From NCBI GenBank assembly GCA_045118155.1, contig JBGUXS010000008.1:1-22995 (forward strand): DNA of 22,995 bases, given 5' to 3'. The stretch comes from JBGUXS01 sp045118155 (GTDB lineage Bacteria; Pseudomonadota; Alphaproteobacteria; CAAHEQ01; UBA3637). The translations under genes were made by a program, and so were the position numbers. Below the pieces are notes generated by a model that saw only the letters and a program-made list of their open reading frames with translations, was not told the origin of the DNA and did not search any database. Positions 6,754 through 14,336 of this stretch are shown here, in pieces (positions within the stretch are counted from its first letter, which is position 1; every line of letters begins with the position of its first letter).

Positions 6754-7689
6754 TTACGCTGTTTTTCTGACGTTTTTTTCGGCTTCATAATCATCAAGAC
6801 ACACAACGGTATAATTCTTTTCATCAGCCATCAGCATTTTCAACAAAGCGTTTGTATGGGCATGCCCAGATTTTACCCCCATAAAGTGGCCAATAACCGG
6901 CATCCCAAGTTGATACAAATCCCCAACCGCATCTAGTACCTTATGCACGACAAATTCATTTTCACTGCGCAATCCTTCGGGGTTTAAAATCGTATCCCCT
7001 TGCACCACAACGGCATTGTCAAGACTCCCCCCTTGAATCAACCCCATGGCACGCAACGCGTCAACTTCTTCGGCCAATCCAAAGGTCCTAGCATACGCAA
7101 TATCGTTTTTAAACGTATCGGTATCCAAAGGAACAGAATATTCTTGATGCCCAATAGCCCTAGATTTAAAATCAATCATAAAATTAAGGTCTAATCCGTC
7201 TTCGGCCGGGGTCAAAGCGACCTCAGCCCCTTTATCAACCAAGACAACTTCTTGATTAACCTTAATAGCCCTTAAAGGAGCATTCTGATCCATAACACCG
7301 GCACATTCAATTAAGGTCACAAAATCCGTCGCTGACCCATCCATTAAAGGAACTTCCGGCCCATCCACTTCTATCACGGCATTAGAAATACAAAACCCAG
7401 CCAACGCCCCCATAATATGTTCTATGGTAGATACTTTTACCCCGGCCGTATTTCCTATACACGTACACAATCTGGCATCTACAACATGGTTGTATGTCGC
7501 CGGAATCACATTATCCTTATCGGTGATATCCACCCGTCTAAACACAATTCCTGTATCAATTTCTGCCGGACGTAAAGTCATGTGCACTTTTTGACCTGTA
7601 TGCAAACCAACCCCTACACAAGTAATAGGATTCTGTAAGGTTTTCTGACAATATTTATACGTCCCCATGGTTTGAATTTCTGCAATCAT
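6754..7689 (-). CDS. lpxC: UDP-3-O-acyl-N-acetylglucosamine deacetylase LpxC
   Basis: It catalyses the first committed step of lipid A synthesis, removing the acetyl group from UDP-3-O-acyl-GlcNAc in the cytoplasm with a zinc ion. The sequence shows the paired zinc and catalytic motif around E90-H91 (STIEHIMGAL), the second zinc site H249/D253 (VVHKVLDAVGDL) and the catalytic histidine in SGHAHTN (H276). At 311 residues the length is normal. The ATG has AAAGGA six bases upstream. It has its own promoter and ends 55 bases before ptsP. Upstream production of UDP-GlcNAc could be served by the neighbouring glmU. Confidence 0.97.
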   Translation of the reverse strand: MIAEIQTMGTYKYCQKTLQNPITCVGVGLHTGQKVHMTLRPAEIDTGIVFRRVDITDKDNVIPATYNHVVDARLCTCIGNTAGVKVSTIEHIMGALAGFCISNAVIEVDGPEVPLMDGSATDFVTLIECAGVMDQNAPLRAIKVNQEVVLVDKGAEVALTPAEDGLDLNFMIDFKSRAIGHQEYSVPLDTDTFKNDIAYARTFGLAEEVDALRAMGLIQGGSLDNAVVVQGDTILNPEGLRSENEFVVHKVLDAVGDLYQLGMPVIGHFMGVKSGHAHTNALLKMLMADEKNYTVVCLDDYEAEKNVRKTA

Positions 7690-7716
7690 ACATTATCCTT
7701 TCATTTCTGTAAGGAT

Positions 7717-7745
7717 AGGATATACCGCAAGCCCCTAAACTTCAA
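7717..7745 (-). promoter_or_regulatory. Putative promoter of lpxC
   Basis: On the minus strand TTGAAG (7740-7745) and TATCCT (7717-7722) are separated by 17 bases. A second TATCCT overlaps at 7712-7717. Position between the membrane protein and lpxC supports it. Confidence 0.55.
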
Positions 7746-7778
7746 ATCAAGGATTATTTCAATTTATTACATAGCCTT

Positions 7779-8453
7779 TTATTGATTGTTTTGCCGTTTC
7801 AATAGGTGATATTGATACACCCCCAACGCAATCAACAAAGGAAGCAGAATCTCCCCCATTTCTTCTGCTAATGAAAAAAGACTCATCGTTTCAAGGTTTA
7901 ATTTCATCCCCATCGCCTTGCGGTAATGTCCCGGGAACCGATCAAAGAATTTTGCAATAATCACAGCGGCCCCCAAGCAACACACCGTCCAAGATAAAGG
8001 ACGTTTTTTGAAAAAACCCAATACAATGGCTTTGGTATAACGAATCATAAAATACAGGATAAATCCCACAATCACCCCTAAAATCAAACCAGCTTGGATC
8101 TTTTCAGAAAGCGGATTATTAGGATTCAAGAAAAACTTCCCCTTAAAAGCGGTTGTATCTGTCGTGGTTAGCCAATGTTGTGCCCCTAATTCCCGCAGCA
8201 CACACACAAGGGTTAAAAAGATCAATCCCCAAAATGCCCCCCGTTCTTTAGGGGACTTAAAATCTGTCTGAAACGCGAAAAAGGAAAAAACAGCCACCCC
8301 ATATCCCGTTAAGGTAATAATATCAATAATATTCCAATCGGCCGTATAATAATACACTTGCTCTGGGGTCCAACAAGATCCCAATAGCACGATGCCTGCA
8401 TACATCAAGACCATGGCAAGCGGTGCTGTCCACCAACGATTTAAAAACGTCAT
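7779..8453 (-). CDS. Six-helix inner-membrane protein of unknown function
   Basis: I do not recognise a named family. Hydrophobic stretches suggest six membrane segments at about residues 10-28, 41-61, 71-88, 119-138, 154-170 and 196-217. A polar loop between segments 3 and 4 holds RELGAQHW, TTTDTTAFK and a KFFLNPNNP-like motif (106-114), which looks conserved enough to be functional. There is no cleavable signal. It starts 12 bases after pheT behind AAAGGGGG, so it is probably the last gene of the pheST transcript, and it precedes lpxC. A role in the envelope is only a guess from that position. Confidence 0.8.
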   Translation of the reverse strand: MTFLNRWWTAPLAMVLMYAGIVLLGSCWTPEQVYYYTADWNIIDIITLTGYGVAVFSFFAFQTDFKSPKERGAFWGLIFLTLVCVLRELGAQHWLTTTDTTAFKGKFFLNPNNPLSEKIQAGLILGVIVGFILYFMIRYTKAIVLGFFKKRPLSWTVCCLGAAVIIAKFFDRFPGHYRKAMGMKLNLETMSLFSLAEEMGEILLPLLIALGVYQYHLLKRQNNQ

Positions 8454-8465
8454 CTTTCCCCCTTT

Positions 8466-10826
8466 CTAAATGCGCAACTCTGCCCCTGTTTTTGACTTAA
8501 CTCGGTCAACCAAACGCGTGCTAAAAGCGGCAATTTCTTCATCCGTAAACGTTTTTTCTTGCGGGGCCAAAATCACTTTCAAAGCGATAGATTTTTCCCC
8601 TTCTTTTAAGGGGGCCCCCGTGTAAACATCAAAGAAAATGACATCACGAATCAGATTTTTGTCACCATCCATAATAGCCGACCGCACCTCGTCGGCCGTA
8701 ACATCTACTGGCATAACAAAGGCAAAATCCCGTTCTACTGGCAAGAGATGATCCTTTACAAACGCTGTATTTTTTAATTTCCGCCGTGTCGGTGGCAACG
8801 CATCCATCAACACTTCAAACCCAACACAAGCCCCTTTGATTCCCCATGTTTTAACCACTTTTGGATGCAGGGCCCCAAAATACGCCACGGGCACACTTCC
8901 TAAAACAAAAGCCCCAGCTTGTCCAGGATGGTAGTATCCTGGAACAGCCCGGGTTATTTTCAACTTATCCACGGGGACATCTGCACCCGCCAACGCTTCC
9001 AACACATCGGCCTTCACATCAAACACATCCACGGGCCGTTGTTTTTCCGCCCACGATAAACCCGCTTGCATACCAACCCGAAGCCCTGACGCGTGTAAAT
9101 GTTGCTTGCCGGGGGTGGGATCATCAAACACTGGCCCCAATTCAAACACCGGTACATCCTGGGTTCCATGGGCTTGATTTCTAGCCACAATATCCAATAA
9201 ATTCGGCAACAAGCTAGGCCGCAATACATCTAGATCCGCCGTTAAGGGATTAGCTAACGCCACTAATTTTTGCCCAAAGAGATCTGCTTTTTTTGAATCC
9301 ATAAATGGGTAGGTTGTGCATTGATATAACCCGTTTAACGCCAACGCCCGCCGGACGGAAATTTCCTTAATTTGATGAGGCTTTAAAATACAGGTACCCA
9401 ATTTTTCTGGGCGAACTTCTAAACTTGGTAAATGATCAAGTCCATAAATCCGCACAACCTCTTCTACCAAATCAATCGGCCGTTTAACATCATGGAACCG
9501 CCAAGACGGGACAGATACTTTTGACCCCGATACGTCGCATCCCAAAGCCGTTAAAATTCCTTTGATTTCATCAGGGGCAATATCAAACCCACATACTTTT
9601 TTAACCAAAGAAAAATCAAAATCAATCTGCTGATGCCAATCGGGTTCTGCCCCGGCTTCAAAAACGTCTGAAACCTCCCCACCACACAAAGATTGAATCA
9701 TCACCGCGGCTTTTTCGGACATCAACCGGCAAGACGCCGGATCAATACCCCGTTCAAAGCGCATTTTTGCATCGGAATCTAATTTTAACCGCCGTGCCGT
9801 AGATGCCACAGAAATCGGGTCAAAATACGCCGTTTCTAACAGGACATTCTTCGTTTCTTGTGTGCATCCCGTGGCCTTTCCCCCCATGACCCCAGCGATA
9901 CTTTGCACCCCATTATCATCGGCAATGACCAACATATCTTCATCTAGGGTATATTCTTTATCATCCAACGCCACCAGTTTTTCACCGGCTTTGGCATACC
10001 GCACCACTAAGTTCCCCTTGACTTTATCTGCATCAAACACATGCAATGGCCGACACGCATCAAATGTAAAGTAATTGGTCACATCCACCAAAGCCGAAAT
10101 GGGGTTCAAACCCATAACTTTTAACCGACTTTGCATCCACGCCGGGCTCTGAACATTCTTCACATCTTTAAGATACCGCAAGACAAAATGTTCACAGGCA
10201 GGGGCCTTAATTTCCACCGAAACAGGACAAGGACCAAATGTCTGCACGTTCGTTTTGGGTTGTGCCTTCAATGTCCCCAACCCACATACCGCTAGTTCCC
10301 TAGCCAATCCTAACACACCAAAACAATCCCCCCTGTTCGGGGTGACATTCACATCCAAAATCACATCCGCATCAAAAACATCTTTTGCCGGTGTGCCCGC
10401 GGGTTTATCCGTTTTTAAATCCAAAATACCGGTATGGTCATCCCCCAGGCATAATTCCTTTTCAGAACACAGCATCCCTTGGCTTTCCACCCCGCGAATC
10501 ACCCCTTTTTTAAGGCGTTCCCCGTAAAGCGGGACCAACACCCCAACGGGGGCCAAAATACTCTTCATCCCTACCCGCACATTCGGCGCCCCACAGACGA
10601 TTTGCAGAATTTCTTTACCGGTGCCTACCTTTAAAACATGTAATTTATCGGCATTTGGATGATTTTCTACGGACAACACTTCGGCCACAACAAAACCGTC
10701 TAATGCCGCGGCCAAGTCTTGAACTTCTTCAATTTCCAACCCCACCATCGTTAACTTATCACAAATTTCCTTAACCGATGCCGTTAAATCAATATAATCT
10801 TTGACCCATGAAAGTGATAGTTTCAT
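8466..10826 (-). CDS. pheT: Phenylalanyl-tRNA synthetase beta subunit PheT
   Basis: This is the beta subunit of the alpha2-beta2 enzyme that charges tRNA-Phe; it binds tRNA and edits mischarged tyrosine. I chose the start at 10826, M-K-L-S-L-S-W-V-K-D-Y, the family's usual N-terminus. It overlaps the pheS stop as ATGA with GGAGGG upstream; the frame can be read 27 codons further, but that stretch lies inside pheS. The 786-residue product has the EMAP-like tRNA-binding domain (about 40-150), the B3/B4 editing module, the B5 region, and the C-terminal anticodon-binding FDX-ACB domain from about residue 695 (PVERDFAFVMP onward). The length compares with 795 in E. coli. Confidence 0.97.
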   Translation of the reverse strand: MKLSLSWVKDYIDLTASVKEICDKLTMVGLEIEEVQDLAAALDGFVVAEVLSVENHPNADKLHVLKVGTGKEILQIVCGAPNVRVGMKSILAPVGVLVPLYGERLKKGVIRGVESQGMLCSEKELCLGDDHTGILDLKTDKPAGTPAKDVFDADVILDVNVTPNRGDCFGVLGLARELAVCGLGTLKAQPKTNVQTFGPCPVSVEIKAPACEHFVLRYLKDVKNVQSPAWMQSRLKVMGLNPISALVDVTNYFTFDACRPLHVFDADKVKGNLVVRYAKAGEKLVALDDKEYTLDEDMLVIADDNGVQSIAGVMGGKATGCTQETKNVLLETAYFDPISVASTARRLKLDSDAKMRFERGIDPASCRLMSEKAAVMIQSLCGGEVSDVFEAGAEPDWHQQIDFDFSLVKKVCGFDIAPDEIKGILTALGCDVSGSKVSVPSWRFHDVKRPIDLVEEVVRIYGLDHLPSLEVRPEKLGTCILKPHQIKEISVRRALALNGLYQCTTYPFMDSKKADLFGQKLVALANPLTADLDVLRPSLLPNLLDIVARNQAHGTQDVPVFELGPVFDDPTPGKQHLHASGLRVGMQAGLSWAEKQRPVDVFDVKADVLEALAGADVPVDKLKITRAVPGYYHPGQAGAFVLGSVPVAYFGALHPKVVKTWGIKGACVGFEVLMDALPPTRRKLKNTAFVKDHLLPVERDFAFVMPVDVTADEVRSAIMDGDKNLIRDVIFFDVYTGAPLKEGEKSIALKVILAPQEKTFTDEEIAAFSTRLVDRVKSKTGAELRI

Positions 10827-11887
10827 CGTTTGGTCCCTCCATTCAAACTTAATCCCGTTACAGAATTTGGAACATCTTCGGGCATAAAGCCGTAATGGCG
10901 TATCCACCTAACATCCCCTTCAAAAAAAGAGCGAATATCGGGAATCCCATATTTTAGCATAGCACATCTATCCAATCCATACCCAAAAGCAAACCCTTGA
11001 TAAACATTTGGGTCAATGCCACAATTTTCAAGAACTTTGGGGTCCACCATACCGCATCCCCCTAGTTCAATCCATTCTTTGCCAATATCGCGGGCTAATT
11101 TTCCCCCAACGTCAAATTCATAAGACGGTTCTGTAAAGGGAAAATAACTGGTTCTAAAACGCACAACTAAATCATCCGTTTCAAAAAATAATTTTAAGGA
11201 TTCTTCCAAGACACTTTTCAAATGTGCCAACGTTACCCCTTTATCCACATATAACCCTTCTACCTGATTAAACGCCGGGGAATGGGTTGCATCCGAATCC
11301 ACCCGATAGCATCGCCCCGGGGCCACAATTTTGACAGGGGGTTTTTGTGCTTCCATCACCCGAATCTGCACCCCAGATGTTTGTGTCCGCAACATATACG
11401 GCGTCTCTTTAATGTAAAACGTATCTTGCATTTGCCGGGCCGGATGCGATGGCGGAATATTCAGGGCTTCAAAATTATGCCAATCATCTTCAATATCGGG
11501 GCCTTCTGCCACATCAAAGCCCATTGCGGCATAAATTGCCATCATTTCTTCCATCACATGGGCAACAGGATGAATGCGCCCATGCGTTTTAGGGCGTACT
11601 GGCAAGGTAACATCAATTTGTTCCTGATTTAATTTAGCCGCTAATTCCTTATCTTCTAAGGCCTGTTTTTTAGCATCCAAGGCCTCGGTCAGGGCTTGTT
11701 TAACTAGATTTAATTCCCCCCCAACGCGTTTTTTTTCTTCTAACGTTAGGGCACTTAATCCCTTCATTAAGGCCGTCAGCGATCCATTTTTACCCAAAAC
11801 ACCAACCCGAATAGCATCCAAATCACTCAGCGTCTCGGCCCCAGCAATTGCCGCCAAGGCCTCAGCTTTCAAATTTTCTAATTGCAT
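10823..11887 (-). CDS. pheS: Phenylalanyl-tRNA synthetase alpha subunit PheS
   Basis: This is the catalytic subunit, a class II aminoacyl-tRNA synthetase. After an N-terminal coiled-coil arm (about 1-90), motif 2 appears at CYRVDSDATHSPAFNQVEGL (193-212) and motif 3 at GFAFGYGLDRCAMLKYGIPD (298-317). The family core ends at about WIRHYGF (328-334), and here about 20 more residues follow, ending in GGTKR. At 354 residues this is slightly longer than the E. coli protein (327). The start has GAAAGGG about nine bases upstream, and that site is part of a leader hairpin. It is the first gene of pheS, pheT, membrane protein, with an ATGA coupling to pheT. Confidence 0.97.
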   Translation of the reverse strand: MQLENLKAEALAAIAGAETLSDLDAIRVGVLGKNGSLTALMKGLSALTLEEKKRVGGELNLVKQALTEALDAKKQALEDKELAAKLNQEQIDVTLPVRPKTHGRIHPVAHVMEEMMAIYAAMGFDVAEGPDIEDDWHNFEALNIPPSHPARQMQDTFYIKETPYMLRTQTSGVQIRVMEAQKPPVKIVAPGRCYRVDSDATHSPAFNQVEGLYVDKGVTLAHLKSVLEESLKLFFETDDLVVRFRTSYFPFTEPSYEFDVGGKLARDIGKEWIELGGCGMVDPKVLENCGIDPNVYQGFAFGYGLDRCAMLKYGIPDIRSFFEGDVRWIRHYGFMPEDVPNSVTGLSLNGGTKR

Positions 11888-11897
11888 CCGTTTTTAC

Positions 11898-11924
11898 CCT
11901 TTCAAAAAAGCTTTTTCTGAAAGG
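11898..11924 (-). promoter_or_regulatory. Leader hairpin covering the pheS ribosome binding site
   Basis: On the minus strand CCTTTCA and TGAAAGG pair (7 bp), and the inner A and T runs can extend the stem after one mismatch. The 3' arm contains the pheS Shine-Dalgarno GAAAGGG. It starts just after the expected transcription start. No T-run follows, so it is not a terminator. It could limit pheS translation. Confidence 0.55.
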
Positions 11925-11926
11925 AT

Positions 11927-11954
11927 ATTATACGTTTTTCAGTCTAAATGTCAA
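11927..11954 (-). promoter_or_regulatory. Consensus promoter of pheST
   Basis: On the minus strand perfect TTGACA (11949-11954) and TATAAT (11927-11932) are separated by 16 bases. The -35 box begins three bases after the ftsH-prepilin stop codon. Confidence 0.9.
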
Positions 11955-11957
11955 CGC

Positions 11958-12518
11958 TTATTTGGATTCAAAAATGAACGTGTTGGCATACTCTTCTTGG
12001 CAAGCATTAGGGTCATTAACCTTAGGACTTGTCAACACAACATTTGCGTACTTTTCATCAATCAATTTTTCGCATGCTTCTTGGGGAATCAAGGTATAAA
12101 CAATCCGGAATTTCTTTTCTAGTTGTTCGCCCCCTAATTCTACTGGCAAGGGGTTAACCGTGATTTTACCCCCCCAAGCCCCTACCCAGTGGCAATTCCC
12201 CGTGCAATCGCCTTTAGCATTTAAAGTACCAGCACACTTTTCATTCAAAATATCATTGGCACACAAATCCGGCATATTTAAGGTGGCGTAAGTCCGGCTC
12301 CATGCGTACATCTTTGTAATATTGGTGGCCATTTCTTCTATATCCGTTTTGACTTTTTGGACCCGCATATTCAATGTCGTGTAGGTAATGCCATTAAAGG
12401 CCCCAACCGTCAAAACCCCTATAATGCAAATAACCCCTAACATTTCCACCATTGTTCGCCCTGTTTGTGTTTTCTTAATATTGGGCAAAGTTGGGCGAGC
12501 CTTTGATTTAATTTGCAT
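11958..12518 (-). other. Type IV prepilin-like portion (possible separate gene)
   Basis: If translated alone from M607 (ATG 12516-12518) this is a 186-residue prepilin. The leader of 20 residues is long, as in type IVb pilins, then G|R-T-M-V-E-M-L-G-V-I with the glutamate at +5. The mature part would be 166 residues. Cysteines sit at FtsH-frame positions 692, 701, 711, 715, 755 and 779. AAGG directly abuts the ATG, so an independent Shine-Dalgarno is poor; expression would rely on fusion or on coupling to ftsH. No other pilus gene lies in the window, so it may be a minor or orphan pilin. Confidence 0.7.
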
Positions 12519-14336
12519 CCTTTTTAAAAGTGTTTTTCCTGTAATCACGGCTTGAACCTCCTCTCCGGTTAAAGTTTCATGTTCAATCAGACCTTGTGCC
12601 AACAAGTCTAACTGTTTTTTATTTTTTTGCAAGATCGTTCGTGCAGTTTCATACGCTTTTTGAATAATCGCTTTAATTTCTTCATCCACGGCCAAGGCGG
12701 TTTTATCGGCCATCGCTTTACGCCGCGAGATATCGTATCCTAAAAACACTTCCCCTTGTGGTTCTTCATACGCAATGGGGCCCAAGCTGCTTAATCCCCA
12801 TTCAGCCACCATCTTGCGGGCAATAGAGGTCGCCACTTGGATATCATTACTGGCCCCTGTGGACACATGTTCTGGCCCTAAAACAAGCTCTTCAGCTACC
12901 CGGCCTCCAAATAAAATAGCAAGTCGCGATGTTAAGTATGTTTTACTTTGGGAATACTTATCTTTTTCTGGCAGTTGCATGGTCACCCCTAACGCCCGCC
13001 CCCGCGGGATAATCGTGACCTTATGCAACGGATCTGTTTCTGGCAAGTGCAACGACACAATCGCATGCCCCGCTTCGTGATAAGCCGTCATTTTCTTTTC
13101 TTCCGCATCCATCACAAGGGATTTGCGTTCTGTCCCCATCATCACTTTATCTTTGGCATCTTCCAAATCCTGCATACTGACTTTTAAATGATCTCGGCGG
13201 GCGGCAAGCAACGCCCCTTCATTGACTAAATTTGCCAAATCCGCCCCTGAAAATCCTGGGGTTCCACGCGCCAAAACCGACAATTTTACATCTTCTGCCA
13301 AGGGAACCTTTCTAACATGCACCTGTAAAATAGCTTCCCGCCCTTTAACATCAGGATTAGATACCACAATTTGCCGGTCAAACCGTCCCGGACGCAACAA
13401 GGCTGGGTCCAGCACATCCGGCCTATTCGTGGCCGCGATTAAGATAATACCAGAATTTTCTTCAAACCCATCCATTTCCACAAGCAACTGGTTTAACGTC
13501 TGTTCGCGTTCGTCATTACCCCCGCCAAGGCCAGCCCCCCGATGACGTCCCACCGCATCAATTTCATCAACAAAAACGATACATGGGGCATGGGATTTTG
13601 CCTGTTCAAACATATCCCGAACCCGGGATGCCCCGACCCCTACAAACATTTCCACAAAATCAGATCCAGAAATTGTAAAAAAAGGAACTTTGGCCTCCCC
13701 AGCGATAGCTTTGGCCAGCAACGTTTTCCCCGTCCCTGGGGGCCCAATTAACAAAACCCCTTTTGGGATTTTACCCCCTAACCGTTGAAACTTTTTGGGG
13801 GATTTCAAGAAATCAACAACTTCTTCTAATTCTTGTCTAGCTTCATCAATCCCCGCCACATCCTTAAACGTAACCGTTTTTCCTTGCATCATTAATTTTG
13901 CTTTGGACTTGCCGAACATCAAGGCCTTTCCGTTGGTAGAGGCCATTTGGCGCATCATTAAAAACCAAAACACCAAGAAAATAATTAAGGGCAACCATGA
14001 CAGCAACGACGACAACCCTTCCCCGTCCTCATTAGGCAAAACCGTCAAAGATACCCCATGTTCTTCTAACAAAGGAACGATCCCCGATTCTGGGGGGATA
14101 TAAGTTAAAAATTTAGTCCCATTTTTTAGGGTTCCACTCAGTTCTTGACGTTGCATTGTTACCGTCAAAACGGTATCTTTTTTAACTTCCGCCACGAAAT
14201 CGGTAAAGGCAATCATTTTAGCTTGTTTATAAGAAGGATTTTGAAAAACCCCCGCCAATGCAATCACTGTCAGAAAAATCAATCCCCAAATCAGAAAACT
14301 TCTTGCCCCTGAAGCCGTTGGCTTTTTAAATTTCAT
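11958..14336 (-). CDS. ftsH: FtsH membrane protease fused in frame to a type IV prepilin
   Basis: Residues 1 to about 605 are a complete FtsH, the ATP-dependent zinc protease that degrades membrane and regulatory proteins. It has membrane helices at 13-30 and 109-128 with a periplasmic domain between, Walker A GPPGTGKT (198-205), Walker B IVFVDEID (253-260), the second region of homology (about 303-320), zinc site HEAGH (420-424) and third ligand D498. Where FtsH normally ends, the frame continues through M607 into a class III prepilin: a basic 20-residue leader, cleavage site G626|R627, E631 at +5, a hydrophobic helix (632-650), and a C-terminal domain with six cysteines to residue 792. The start has GGAAGGG and overlaps tilS by 11 bases. 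The fusion may be real, resolved by prepilin peptidase, or the product of a one-base loss at the junction. Confidence 0.9.
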   Translation of the reverse strand: MKFKKPTASGARSFLIWGLIFLTVIALAGVFQNPSYKQAKMIAFTDFVAEVKKDTVLTVTMQRQELSGTLKNGTKFLTYIPPESGIVPLLEEHGVSLTVLPNEDGEGLSSLLSWLPLIIFLVFWFLMMRQMASTNGKALMFGKSKAKLMMQGKTVTFKDVAGIDEARQELEEVVDFLKSPKKFQRLGGKIPKGVLLIGPPGTGKTLLAKAIAGEAKVPFFTISGSDFVEMFVGVGASRVRDMFEQAKSHAPCIVFVDEIDAVGRHRGAGLGGGNDEREQTLNQLLVEMDGFEENSGIILIAATNRPDVLDPALLRPGRFDRQIVVSNPDVKGREAILQVHVRKVPLAEDVKLSVLARGTPGFSGADLANLVNEGALLAARRDHLKVSMQDLEDAKDKVMMGTERKSLVMDAEEKKMTAYHEAGHAIVSLHLPETDPLHKVTIIPRGRALGVTMQLPEKDKYSQSKTYLTSRLAILFGGRVAEELVLGPEHVSTGASNDIQVATSIARKMVAEWGLSSLGPIAYEEPQGEVFLGYDISRRKAMADKTALAVDEEIKAIIQKAYETARTILQKNKKQLDLLAQGLIEHETLTGEEVQAVITGKTLLKRMQIKSKARPTLPNIKKTQTGRTMVEMLGVICIIGVLTVGAFNGITYTTLNMRVQKVKTDIEEMATNITKMYAWSRTYATLNMPDLCANDILNEKCAGTLNAKGDCTGNCHWVGAWGGKITVNPLPVELGGEQLEKKFRIVYTLIPQEACEKLIDEKYANVVLTSPKVNDPNACQEEYANTFIFESK
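12508..12528 (-). other. Slippery heptamer and -1 frame stop at the ftsH/pilin junction
   Basis: Read in the FtsH frame, the junction is T-TTA-AAA (12522-12528), which fits the X-XXY-YYZ slippery pattern. After a -1 slip the frame reads AAG GAT GCA AAT TAA, ending FtsH as K-D-A-N with the stop at 12508-12510. That stop would overlap the pilin ATG by 11 bases, much like the 10- and 11-base overlaps at the other junctions of this operon. Confidence 0.6.

Noticed and set aside
10827..10907. A 27-codon N-terminal extension of PheT
   Set aside because: It lies wholly inside pheS, and the family start M-K-L-S-L-S-W fits ATG 10826 with a GGAGGG site and an ATGA overlap.
11898..11924. The pheS leader hairpin as an ftsH terminator
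   Set aside because: No T-run follows (GGGTAAAAACGG), and it starts after the pheS promoter.
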